NCBI GenBank assembly: GCA_037903355.1
Contig: JBAJFE010000048.1
Location: 186,001-250,000 of the forward strand
Length of the DNA stretch: 64,000 nt
From: Trichuris trichiura
Taxonomy: Eukaryota; Nematoda; Enoplea; Trichinellida; Trichuridae
Direction: 5' to 3'
The position numbers and the translations under genes were made by a program. This document shows, piece by piece, positions 40,992-52,560 of the stretch (position 1 is its first letter; each line of letters opens with the position of its first letter). The notes under the pieces were generated by a model. It was not told the DNA's origin. It searched no databases and saw nothing but the letters and a program-made list of their open reading frames with translations.

Positions 40992-42935
40992 TGGATTTGA
41001 TCCGCTTGTGGAACGGTCAACTGCCAACCGGTCAGTTGCCAAACGGTCATTTGTCTGAACGGTTACTTGGCCGAAGGATTAAGCATGCAATAACTTCCGT
41101 CTAACGAAATTTGAAAACATGACGCGCTAGCATTAGCATGATGAGATTATTTATCACGAGAATAGGAAACCTGTGCACGCAAGAGTAACACCTGTAGCTG
41201 GTGTAGAACAAAATACGTTATAAGCGTACTTATGTAGGCAGCTGTACCCAGGTAGTCCATAATTGCAGGAAGACTTACTCGATCGTTGATTATTTCCACA
41301 ACTTTTTCTTCCCAGCAAACACGACCGTCTTCTTTTAGTCGTTTTCTCTCCTCGTCGGATTCGTTCGCATTGGTTTCCAACGTTCCGCTGCTCATTTCGA
41401 ATTTCATCTATAATTCGGTGCACACCGACATGTGCTCAGCCGACTAAGTTTTCCCATCTCCTATGCCATGCCTGCACTTTGTTTTGAGTACGCGGCAGTC
41501 TACTCAGGACACAGCAAGGCATGGACCATATTTTCGGCGGAAATATCGGTGGCGACAGTACGCATGTACTATTGCGCAGCCTTCTCCTTATCTTACCCCT
41601 TACGAAAGTTGCATCGAACTATTCTGACGGTTTAGAGGTTTCAGCTGATGTGCACTCCTTTATTTCGTCATAAGCTTCTGGAATTTCCTCTGGTCGAAGG
41701 AAAGGCATAGCGAACAAGTACTTAACTTTTGACTTCAAGCTTGCGTCCTTGATGTATCGTGCAGATAAGCCATACGACTGAAATTTCCGCCAAACACACT
41801 GTAAAAAATGGAAGTAGTGAAGCAAGTTTTCAACGCCTTCAAAAGTGCTTTTGCAAGCGTCGATGACGGCCAGTTCTAAGTTCGTCATTATGATTGACGG
41901 GGACAGTTTAAATCCATTTTCTGATGCAGAATCAAAGAAATCTTCAACACAATCGTTTGTAAAGTGCCTCTCGTTTTCCAGTCGTTATTGCATAAATGAG
42001 CGGAAACGTCCTCTGCTTGTCCTGGTCGACGGGAGCATGGATCGTGTACAGCAGGTAAAAGATAGTCGGTACTGCCTTGAAGGTGCCGTCCATTACCCAA
42101 TAGGAGGTATTTGCAAGCTTCTGAAGATTGCCTGCAGTTGCAAAAATAAGTAGTCTTCCTTCAGGAATGCTTGTATCTTTAATCATGAATGGCTGTCTAT
42201 CCAATGTGCTTCGCAACTGCGCAGGAACGTCAACGTCTGCCAGTGTTGTTGGTTCCGGTGGTCGTTGAGCTCATCGAACTCTTTTCACCATTTGCCGCAA
42301 TGCATCCGAGGATGAAAAAGACGCGGCCACATCCAGTCAACAAGAAGTTGTGCATGCCTGAATTATCTGGCAAGGCAAATCCCTGCCACTTCGCCTACAG
42401 ACATGATTTCTTCAATAACTTTCAAGACACCTGCTCCATTTGGATTCGGCATGTAGTTACGGTCCGCAAATTCAACAAGCAGGTGCTGCCCATCTGAAAG
42501 CCTCCGACTAACTGCCCGACCACGACAGTACAATTTTTTCTGCTCTCGCATGACCGGTAGTGACGATCTCTGGAGCATCTATCCTTCACAAACAAGCATC
42601 CTCGTGCACTTAACTTACCACCACCTCTCGCAGAATGAACTATCTTACATATTTTTTCCATACTCTCATAAGCAAAAAGCAGCAATGAACTCCTATCAAT
42701 CAGCTATAGCAGCAAATGATTACCCTCACCAAACCATACGAAAATATAAGCACGCTCTGAGCCTAAACGATCACTTGAGGCAAACTGACAATCAGGAAAT
42801 GAATATCCGGGAAATGGCCATTCGGATAAACGAACGTCTGTCAGACGTCCATTCAGGCTAATGGTCTTTCAGCAACTGACCATTTAAGCAAGTTACCCAT
42901 TCGGCAAACGACCGTACGGGAAGCGAACGTCTCCC
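40992..42935 (-). mobile_element. MULE transposon inserted in the Gypsy 3' LTR, 8-bp duplication
   Basis: The octamer GTCGTGAC lies at 40984-40991 and 42936-42943, and the LTR sequence continues across it (the 5' LTR reads GTCGTGATCTACG uninterrupted). Ends are rich in short repeats such as AACGGTCA and ACGGTTACTTGG. Contains a Mutator-like transposase remnant on the minus strand. Confidence 0.85.
41619..42690 (-). pseudogene. MULE transposase with FLYWCH-like finger, frameshifted
   Basis: Minus strand: GGGKLSARGCLFVKDRCS...SCESRKNCTVVVG resembles a FLYWCH zinc finger (42685-42500). Then FATAGNLQKLANTSYWVMDG with TFKAVPTIFYLLYTIHAPV and RTFPLIYAITTGK, the start of the MULE DDE domain. After a shift, LELAVIDACKSTFEGVENLL, HYFHFLQCVWRKFQSYGLS and FLRPEEIPEAYDEI follow. 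The order and motifs are those of animal MULEs. Several shifts and stops mean it is inactive. Confidence 0.85.
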
Positions 42936-43039
42936 GTCGTGACCTACGTTTACAGATGCACGTTTAAGCGAAATTAAACAGTTGTGCCAAAAGTAATTGT
43001 GCTGATCGAATAATGAGCGTACCTACTACGGTTCCTTTA

Positions 43040-43815
43040 TGCGCATGGGGTTCTTTATTCTCGCGCAATGATGCATTATAATAAGGGCTTCTAGATAACT
43101 GGCAATGAAATGTCCGAAGCGAATCCAGAAGTCTCTGTGGAAGATGTAATGGATTGTACTATTCGCACTGTAAATGAGCGTTACGCAGTATTCACCTTGC
43201 TAGTTAGCCCTGTTGGACTCAATGGTAGCTGAAAGAACGCACTGTTGTGATAACTCATAGTATGGCAGGCATAGACTGCTTTATGAAGGCATAAAAATTT
43301 GTCTGCATAATCTTCGTTATTTCTTCGTATATTTTCTTTTTGTAAAATTCGACAGCATCACGGATCTGTTGATTCGTTTTCGCTAAATTTCCCACCATGG
43401 TAGCCCATTTCTTGTAAAATTTGTACACTACCGCTTAAAGCAGCAAATACCTCAGCTAACTTTTTCACTGTGAACTTTTTTACTTCAGGTATAAGTTTTT
43501 CCACTGCCTAAAATTCCATCCGTCGTTTTCTTTCAACTTGATCAGATCCTCAGCTTCATAAGCACTTTAGCCACCGTTCTGATGAGCTGATAGGCATCCT
43601 TTTGGTTTAGGTACAACTGCAGTTCATTTCTAAGTCGCAGTAGCCTGTCGTTTACTATTTCATCCATTGCAGACCTTTTGTCATGATTTTCGAATTCGTT
43701 CGCCCACGTTTTAAAATCTTTCTTCTAATTGCCTTTCGTACGGCACTTTATGACTTCATTCCATGCAGCATCAGCTTTCGTGATATCGTGTAAAAGGAAA
43801 ACTGGATGTCGTGTA
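43040..43815. other. Unrecognised, partly coding-like on minus strand
   Basis: Minus-strand frames read KADAAWNEVIKCRTKGN, FKTWANEFENHDKRSAMDEI and LRNELQLYLNQKDAYQLIRT, broken by stops. This looks like a decayed charged, helical protein, probably of TE origin, but I cannot name the family. Confidence 0.4.
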
Positions 43816-43819
43816 ACAG

Positions 43820-44195
43820 GCTTTTGGGGTTTTATAGTTGATCTTCGGTTCATGGCTTTAGCCTGTTTTTGGTGTAACTGTAAGTAAACTTCGAAATGCC
43901 CCACCAGCAAATGGATTAACATATTGTTAGAGAAGAATACAGAACGATTGATACCGTGCATTTCAGAACTGCCCTTATTCCGTCGTCAAGGGTGTGAGAG
44001 AGGGGATGTTTATTCGGCAAGGTGGTTAAATAAGCGCATAGGAACAATGGGTGTGACTTAGAGTACCACAATATCATTCAGAAAATGAAAATTTTTGCGG
44101 TTTGGTAACCCGTTCATTAAACTAACGTTTATTTCATAAACGTCAATCGCGGAGCTTTCAGGCCTCACCTGGGTTCGTCATCAGCGCTATGTGTG
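43820..44195 (-). mobile_element. Two adjacent Penelope end fragments of different families
   Basis: 43820-44045 matches the 3743-4767 family (GTAAACTTCGAAATGCCCC, TTCCGTCGTCA, GTTTATTCGGCAAGG). 44085-44195 matches the 28360 family (TTTTTGCGGTTTGGTAACCC, CGCGGAGCTTTCAGGCCTCA). Confidence 0.7.
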
Positions 44196-44345
44196 CCGTC
44201 CGTCGGGTCATCATGTTAGCAAGCCGTTTCATTCGACCTGACGGGTCAAGATAGACCTGACGGCTGAAGTCACTGCCAAGGTCGGTTAGATGGAACGGCT
44301 TACCAACATTATGACAGACCTGACAGGCGGCACACATAGCGGCAC
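44190..44345. repeat. ~40-bp inverted repeat beside the Penelope end
   Basis: GCTATGTGTGCCGTCCGTCG with GGTCATCATGTTAGCAAGCC at the left; the inverse TACCAACATTATGACAGACC and GCGGCACACATAGC at the right. It resembles the inner part of a fold-back copy. Confidence 0.6.
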
Positions 44346-45000
44346 ACACATTAGAATAGTAAAACCTTTCTGAAACTTGTGAAGTGTTCTGCTAGATTCA
44401 ATCACTTCTAGAGCGTGCTCAAAGGTTTCCCGTAAAGAGTATGCTTTGAAAGCGATTGCTACACCCCAGCCCCTTGGTTGAATAAGTGCACTCATTTATA
44501 GCAACAGATGGAAGAATCATAGGGTCTGGATGCATGTCATTGATTTATTGCAGGTACGATGGTGCATTGTCTATTATCAAAAGAGTACCGAATCGCGCGT
44601 TTGCCTGTAATATTCTATCGAGTCTAAGATAAAGCAGTTGAAAGGTCAGTGCTCAGATAACATTTGGATCATTTGGATCATCCACACTTTCTGCTTATGA
44701 CGATATTGAACAGAAAGCCTATTTTTGCTTGCATTCCGTAAAGGTGTAAGATTCTCTGAATGGTAGATCAGTAAAGGCTATAGTGCGAACCCCGTTATAT
44801 TTCCATCCAGAAGCAGCATTATATTATCTTTATTCGCCTTGGGCCCAGTCATTGTTTTGTACTGCTGACGAATGTAAGTACGTTTCAACATAAACTTCCA
44901 GAACATGCGTGTTTCATCGGTACTGAATATTTATTTGTTCCGGCAATTACTTTTCATCTGCAACTATCTGGTCTAACTCGTCTTTAAAGTTACAGCACTT
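44280..45000 (-). pseudogene. Tigger transposase remnant
   Basis: Minus strand: YSVPMKHACSGSL (from DETxLFW), LLLDGNITGFA, RFGTLLIIDNAPSYLQ with the second Asp, a gap, then SALIQPRGWGVAIAFKAYSL (from the LIQPMDQG motif) and RETFEHALEV. Same family as the + strand copy at 60941-63480. Multiple stops. Confidence 0.75.
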
Positions 45001-45761
45001 TGAATAGCAGCACTTGCAATTTCAAGAAAGATCTTCATATTATAAAAATTATGACTCCTTTTGAAGGACTGAAACTAACCGTGACTTGTTCTAAACATTC
45101 CCAAATTCAAAAGATCTGCGCCCAGCTGTTTCAGATTATTGAAGACAGTTCTTACCCTTCCCTGGATTATCATAAGGCTAAAAAGAGCGTTCTTTTATAT
45201 CTGAAATCATATCCATATAACAAGCAACCTTTCAATATCATTAACCAGCTCAGTTCTGTTCTTAGTGAAAGTAGCAAATCTAATTTACGTTGATAATTTC
45301 ACTGCGTCACTGATTCACTGTGTGCCTTTAAAGTCTTAAGATTGTCAACTGAGGAAATTGTACCTCACGTGCAATGTCATTTACTACTTCGTCAATTCCA
45401 TGCTCTACATTAATTTTGGGTTTCCTCTCAAGGATAATCACTTTTTCTTCTTATGTTTTTCAACAGAAGTCGAAAACAAGACAATGACTTCGCAGATATA
45501 TGGAATTCCATACTATTAGCACTTAAAATGAGGCATTGCCGCTTGATAGCGAACGATGTTAGTCACAAAGGAACGAACTCCTAATCAACAGAGAAATTCA
45601 CAGTTGCGAGTAAGGATGAGGTAACTTGTTCTTCGTATTGAAATCATTTCAGCGTTCAGAATTCACTGTCCCTATATATCGACATGAACTTTTGCAAGCA
45701 AGACCACATGTGTATAAAGGTGACTGGTGTATTCTGTAAATTCTAATGCGTTAAACATTTA

Positions 45762-46092
45762 CAGTAAAACTCCCGTAAGTTGACCACCCAACGGACTGGG
45801 AAAACTGGTCAACGTAGGGGGTGGTGTGCATAGGAGACTGTGGGTATAAATGGCTCAGCTGAATAGATTGCAGTTTAACCACCGTAAGTTGTCCATTCAA
45901 CAGACTGGTCAACTTACAGTGAACAAACTAGCATTGCGTCCATACACCACGTCAAGGCTAAAGCTGTCAACTTCCCACTTACGGAGGTTCTCCTTACGCT
46001 TATTAACGTGAGGACAAACCAACTGGTCAAAATTCGGTCAACTTAGGGATGTGGTCACCATATGGGAGTGGTCAACTCAGGGGGTTTTACTG
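45762..46092. mobile_element. pogo MITE, 331 bp, TA flanks
   Basis: CAGTAAAACTCCCGTAAGTT to CTCAGGGGGTTTTACTG, TA at 45760-45761 and 46093-46094. Close relative of 38901-39257. Confidence 0.9.
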
Positions 46093-46099
46093 TATGTCC

Positions 46100-49000
46100 G
46101 TCTTTCTTGTTCGTACTCGTACCTGTCAGTCATTCGTCATTTGAGCATCGGTTCTTTAGCTACTGGATAGTTTCATAAGTTTGTTCTCTTTTCTTTTGAA
46201 GTGAATTTTTTTGTACATGGTTGCTCTCGTGCCAATCGGTATATATCATTCAATACCTGTTGGTGTTATTGATGAGCTAGTGCAGTTAAATTTTAATATT
46301 GCGCTCCGGTGTCAACCCGCTTGCGGTGGGTACCCCTGCTTTTGCTGCTCTCATTCTACGTGACCTTCACGTAGACAGAACGTGTGTACCTGCAGCTGCT
46401 TGCAGCCAAAGGAAAATCAACAGCGCAGGGCTGCCCTTGGAGGAACCACGCGTTGGCGTGGTGGCTTTTTTAATGCCCCTTCACCAGTCGTACTGATCAG
46501 CACATGTGCAGGTCACCCGTCAAAAAAATCGTTGGACCAAGCACACATGAAGCGGGCAAATGATCCAGTCCGGACGGACCGGCAACCGAAGAGCTGCAGC
46601 TGCTGCGCAGGCACCTGGCGTGTGGACAGGAAAATTGTTGAAGGTTGCCCTTGAAGGGGGTCACCGGAAGAGGGGTTTCGGACGTTAGCCCGGCCAAGGA
46701 CAGTGGTTAAGGACAGAGCAAACGTTCCTTTGCGTTAGTTGTCCTTTTGCGTTCGTTGCTTTCGATGTTCGAGCATTTTGGTGTCGCAGAGCCTTGCTTA
46801 ATTCTGCTAATAAACTTGACCAGCCAAATACTTCGTCATCTAATTGCGCTTGAGGCCTCATCACTGCTTCCCAAAGGGATGGTGTCACCCTTTAGAAACC
46901 ACCAAGGCAATGCAAAGATGGAATGCCAGCTGTTAAAGAGCAACGTGTCCATTATTGAACGGACCATGGGGACATGCTCTGAGGCTAAGAAGAGTACTCT
47001 TGCAAGAATCGAAATCATGTGTTTGTTTTGCTGTCGAAAGTTTCTCATTCGTTTTCCGTCTTCGTGCATCGTTGGACTATGGTTATAATATTGCCATGAA
47101 TATACTAAAAACGAAGGGAAGTTGAACATAGATAGTAAATCATAGCGACCTAAAGCAACGGCTTATTACTGATATTGAATCAGACGTGGTGCGGCTGGTT
47201 CTGTTGCGTCACCTTCAATGCACATAGCAAATTTAGGTTGGCTGTTTTGTTCTTTCACGATTACGAATATGGCAGACAAGCAAGTTATTTTTAACGTCTG
47301 TTAAAAGCTGCCTAATCGAAAAAATTTTGCATAGGTGTTGAACTGGGTGTGCTGGGGGACATTGGAGAAATTTCTGAAGGAAAACGGGTGGCAGAGAGAA
47401 ATTAATTGAGAAATCTAGCCTTACGCCGTTTAACATGAAAATCGTTATGCTCACGTACCTGCTCTCTAGAGTGATGTCAAAGCACTGGACTGCGTTTCTT
47501 GAGGAGTCTTCTGGTATTTAAAAATTTACTATTTTTGTTAAACATGTGTTTATACGAACTGACCTACAATTCCTTCCTGAGTTAATGCCATAGTCCGTCG
47601 TTTCACTAACTCGCCATGGGGTATTGAAATAAATCGCACCCAGTTACTAGCAGAGAGGCATTGCGTGTCTTATCACGCGGGTCGGTAACGCTATTACTTT
47701 TTCCATAGAAAAGTGGCCATGTAGCGATTTAAAGTTAATTTTTAAAACTAATTGCCGTGCTAAATCTTTTCTAGTAAGGACAATGTCACCACACGAAAAT
47801 ATCGTGACCGTCACGCTATTATTTCCAATTAAATGGAGTTAATGCGATCTGAGAACAGCAGGATAAATTCACTTGAAAGATGTAGTACCGAAGGGTCCAT
47901 GGGTTTCCCATACTCCTGGAAAGCTTCAGTCTTTGCGTTTGAGAAGGGCAAATTATCTCGACGGGTAGATCGAACACATTAAGGCGCTACTGAAATGGCA
48001 GCTGTTATGATAGAACGGAAGTAGTGATTAGTGGGGCGCGTTATTCATTTATCCAGCTCTTGGAATAAGTTTTAAGATGAAATGCAAAATTGCAGTACGA
48101 CAAATAAGTGTACTTAGCTTTATGTCCAACATTCCTTGTAACCAGCTACTTGTCCAGACTCCAGTTACACATAAGAATCGATTTGTCATTGGACTCATGA
48201 ACGGTTTCTCTAATTGTTGACGGATAAAGTCAGAAGCAATAATTTATAAGAAATAGTCAACCATTTATTGATTCTAAATTTTCTACCTTTCTTCCATATG
48301 ATGGATCCTTCAGTAAAGCAAAACCCTTTTTTGTCAGTGGTGACTTTAATGTCTGCGGTGTTTCACAGATGAATAAAATTAAAGCATTTAAGATGATTGC
48401 AGCTTTGCTTTAGGAAAGTGCTGCAGAAAGTGAGCGATCAGAAAATCCTGAAGTACTTACTGTGTGTTTAAATTAATAGTTTTCGATGCAAATATAACGG
48501 TGCGCAGAATCTTATGCCTTGGATAAGAAAGGCTTCAAGTAGCTTACGTCTTTTCTAGGATACCATAAACGCAAAAGAATTTACAGTCTGGTTTTTCAAT
48601 CGCTTGAGATTCATTTTGAAAGGAAAGACTTTAAGTTTATAGCAGAAATATATTAACGCAATACACATGAGTCATACCAACAATTACTCAATGTACAATT
48701 TGGTTGGCTGAAATAAGCACATCAGTCAATCTTAAACTTCGCTGAGACTGGGTGACCCAAAGTTTTAGAGAGACTATCCATCATTTTTGAAAAGGCATAG
48801 TTATTCCCATGGCGTCAGATGCTGAAGATCAAATTAGAATTAGAATCATTCATTTTTCAACTGTGTAAGCTTTCTATGTCTCACTCGTTACCCTTTCTGG
48901 AGATTTTCTGCGGTAGACAGTTGAAGATGAGGGTTCATTTTTTCTAATGCTGCTTTTAAAAATCATTTTGTCTAATCGTTGGAGAACACGATTTCATAAA

Positions 49001-50930
49001 ACAGTAGCAGATAATCGTCAAACAAAGATCTAGTTGCTGAATTTCACTTTCCTCCTTCAAATTGACCAAATTGACTGAAAAGGATTGGGAAATATTATCC
49101 TTCCTTCAAGGCAGACAGTAGATTGAATTGTTCCTTAACTTTTGCCCTACTGACCTAAGAAAGTAATACAGTTTGTATTGCATGATTGAAAGCCAAGCAT
49201 CGTAACGTTAAGTTAAGTGCGCTCATCTTATTTGAATGCTGGCTATTGATAAGCAGTACGCCTGCCCTTGGCCATGTCCAAACCTAAACTGCCTGTAAAC
49301 TGTGTTGATAAGATCGCCACGAAACAACTTGACGTCAAATTAATTGCATGTTTAATCAGTTACATAAGGAACTCCAGTGGGCAGGATAATTCAGTCATGT
49401 GTGTTTATCATAATAAATTGGATGAGAGCTGTTCTGATAGTTCCACTTCTTAATAAAGGTCTTTGAAAGAGGAAACTACTAGGTAAAATACAGCAACATC
49501 TCTGATAATAGTCCTTCAAGGCGAATGCGTGACAATCGTGAAGTATAATATTATTCATTCAGGGTATAATAAATTCGTAGAAAGCCGTTTTCTTGACATA
49601 TTTTAGATAATCTATAATTTTTCTCAACTTATTCCGGTCCAATTAGGTTAAAGCGTATGATGGTTTCACTGCTTCAAACGAATGAGGATGAGAAACCATT
49701 TCTTTCAGAAACGAATCATATTGGTCTTTAGTAAAACACATGATAATCAAACAGTGTTCATGAAGATGTCTTTTTCCAAAATCTTGTTTATGGGGTGTGC
49801 CTATTTTTTAACAAAAATTAATTACTTTTAATGGTCTCTGAGCTCTCAGAGCTGCCCTGTACTTCCATGAACTGGTCAGTTTTGCGAAGGACGAGGCCGT
49901 TAGAAAAAAGTAATTTCTTGATTTGAGTGTGTAACATTTCGTAATGGGTCGATAGAGTTTCAAAGTATAGATTTCACTTACGGATAAACCCGTTCAGAAG
50001 CTCCACTTGTGAAAGGCAGCTTTCAGGTCTCAATCTAAACCCGTTTTCAGCAGTAAAACTGTCTTATCGCTTAGAAAAGGCCTAGGCTGAATCCTGAAAA
50101 CTGGCTTGCAAGCTGGATTTTTTGAACAGGTTTTACCATAAATAAAATTCTAGAAATATACATTTCTATTGAAGAAAGGCCGGTTTCATGAATGAAACTA
50201 CTATATCAAGTAATCTGGACCTGTTATTTAGAGAAGTTTAAAGCAACGTCATTTCCTATGCCTCAAACATGAATAGTATTAGCTACGATGGAAGACACAT
50301 TTCCATGAAGCGTCAAGTTTAAAATGCAGCGTGTAAGTTTAAAAAAACCAGCAGTGTAAACTTGTTTAGGACAACATATTCACAAAACGATTGCTCCTGA
50401 TCATGTTTGTTTCCCAAAGGGCAAGTAAAACGACATCAGCTTGAATCATGCCTACAAGCTTAATGAAGAGCTCAACTTGCAAGAGCGTTGTCGTTCTAAT
50501 TTGGATCTGTGCGATAATAACTCGCCTGTTAGTATTTTGCTTACACGCTTTCTCAGTTATTCTTTTGTTATTGACTTGTAACTGTTTCTAGAAACTTGTC
50601 CACAGTACCTAAGTCATGCATGTTGATTACTGAATCATTTAAGTACGCTGTTTTATCATTTTCCCAACGTTCCTGCGGTGAAAGTTTGCATCCAAATTGT
50701 AAAGTAGTTCCTAAACAGTCGAGTCTAAAAATTATTTAATGATTAAGTTTCAACTTTCTCTCAGAACAACATGTGCGCTACATCGTCGCAAATGCGTGCA
50801 ACGCCCCCTGGAGATCTTCATTTCAGCAGTGCCATTGGAAAAGTCAGATGCGAAACTATCTCTGCTCATTGCAGTTGACCAACCGAGTTTAGCGATCCGT
50901 CATGATTTGAAAGAACTGCTTGCTTTACAG
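46100..50930. other. Long stretch without a recognised gene
   Basis: A GC-rich patch at 46290-46720 and short frames at 46750-47130 and 49268-49453 were examined without a convincing match. About 49995-50060 holds a faint minus-strand hammerhead-like phrase, CTGAAAACGGGTTTAG...GACCTGAAAGC. The rest is A+T-rich. Confidence 0.5.
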
Positions 50931-50969
50931 GAAGTCTAGGGAAACAGAAGTACATCAGCTCGCTTCGTA

Positions 50970-52560
50970 ATGCCTGCCACACAGATGTGGGCAAAGTTCA
51001 GCTTCCCTCGATACGTGAAAATTACTTTGCCCCACGCTGCGCTGATACTTATCTGGCTCATATATATTATTGTGGGTGCTTTCATCTTTCTCAGTATAGA
51101 ATTTCCTAATGAAATGGCACAGAAGAAAGATCACTGTCAACGCATTCATGATATGATTCTGGATTACATCGATCTTCTTTGGAAAAATCGAAAGCAGACT
51201 ACGATGGCTGGAACGAAGAAACAATGGCAAGTGCAGCTTAACAAAGGGCTGCTAAACATTACCAATGTGCTTTATGCTGCTTACACTACAGATTACGTCT
51301 CATACTCTCTTATTGACTTAAATGAAACTGACGGCCTGAACAAACTTTTAGAGAATGCCTGGACTTTGAAATCAGCAGCATTTTTTTCGACAACGACAAT
51401 TGTGACCATAGGTAAGGAACAATATGCTTTGGGTTTTTTGTTAATCAGGTTCGCTTACATGAACGATATCCCGGGTGAAAGCATTCCAATTCTTGTGGAA
51501 TTTAGTATAGGAAAAACATGAATGAAAGTGCCCTAATAAGGGAGAGCATGACCGTAAATAATTCAACTTGCATATTAAGCTAAAAACTCCAATCAAATCT
51601 TCAAAATGTGCAAGCATTGGGCAACAACAAAGCATAAAATAGGCCCACATCAGTTAAATGAGAATTTCTTCTTAAAATCAGGTCTTGCTTCTCAGAATAT
51701 TTGTTGCAGATTATTTAAAGTGAAAAGTTTTGAGCCATAAAATGGTCGTGCTCAATAAATGTTCCGAAGTTAGTCGTACTTTTTTCTCCAGAAGTTAAAC
51801 AGTCAGTGTTAAGGACCTATTCAGAATGAAGTGCAACAATTGAGTCGAAAAGAAATTACATAGAACTGCAATAAAAGCAAAGTAGTTTACCTAATTTATC
51901 TTGTAACTACGTTTTAAAAAGAACAAAATATGCCGCTCATCCTGAAAAACAAAAGAGCACTCGTAAGCGATGCTTCTTGTGCTGCATTCGAAGTCTACTC
52001 CAGTAGGTAAGTAAATGCTTTCTTTAGGTATAAATCATTTCCACTGCTTCACCTACTAAACTAGCCATTCGATTTTATCCAGAAAACCTACTGCATCATC
52101 TAACTGAATGTTGTGCTCCTTAAGGGTACGGGAACGTGGTGCCAGCAACTGCGCATGGACGCCTGTTGTGCATACTGTTTGCCCTTTTTGGATGCCCACT
52201 TGCAATTATCACAGTTGGTGACCTCGGCAAGTTTCTCTCTGAGCTTGTTGTCCACTGCTACAATAAAGGATGGAAATTGAAGAAGGCAGTAATTGAGTAT
52301 ATGGCTGAGACGTCGTACTTTTCTGATAAGACAATACAAAACTGGGACAGTGATCTCCTTTCTTTGCATTATGAAGATTTGATCTTAGGCGAAGGAGATA
52401 TATCTGCTTCTGTTGTCATTTCCGTCTTCCTTATCTACAATACCATAGGTGCTGTGGTCTTCAAAATAACAGAAGGTTGGACTTTCATGGATTCATTCTA
52501 TTTTTGCTTTATCAGCATCACAACCGTGGGCTTTGGCGACTTCGTTCCGAAGCATGATCC
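50970..52560 (+). CDS. Two-pore-domain potassium channel (TWK/TWiK-like), first two exons
   Basis: Exon 1 (50970-51411) starts MPATQMWAKFSF, then M1 (LILIWLIYIIVGAFIFLSI), a long extracellular loop, and pore helix plus filter FFSTTTIVTIG. Exon 2 (52125-52560) completes the filter as GYGNVVP, then has M2 (GRLLCILFALFGCPLAIITV), the TWK motif GDLGKFLSE, a cytosolic loop, M3 (VVISVFLIYNTIGAVVF) and second filter TTVGFGDFVP. Splice sites are AG/GTAAGG and CC/GTAAGT; the 713-bp intron joins in phase 1. It conducts K+ leak current across the plasma membrane as a dimer in its family. M4 and the C-tail should be in a phase-2-entered exon downstream, which I could not find before 64000. An acceptor-like CTTTACAG at 50923-50930 suggests an upstream non-coding exon. 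Confidence 0.9.

Larger units (their letters stand above)
37988..43030 (+). mobile_element. Ty3/Gypsy LTR retrotransposon, internally deleted, with nested insertions
   Basis: 5' LTR about 37988-38215 (TGTAGCGACCCACGATC...ACCTAATACA). The 3' LTR starts at 40851 (TGCAGCGAACC) and, after a MULE insertion, ends near 43030. LTRs share CCTTTTCCTTTTCTCCTTTG and differ by many substitutions, so the element is old. Removing the MULE leaves about 3.1 kb. Confidence 0.85.

Noticed and set aside
45000..45293. 97-codon + frame beside a Tigger remnant
   Set aside because: No recognisable domain or splice context; adjacent TE decay makes chance openness likely.
46299..47129. GC-rich patch and overlapping frames on both strands
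   Set aside because: Frames on both strands are of similar length and have no family motifs, typical of GC-rich non-coding DNA.
49268..49453. 61-codon frame followed by AATAAAG
   Set aside because: A possible terminal exon, but nothing links it to either neighbouring gene.
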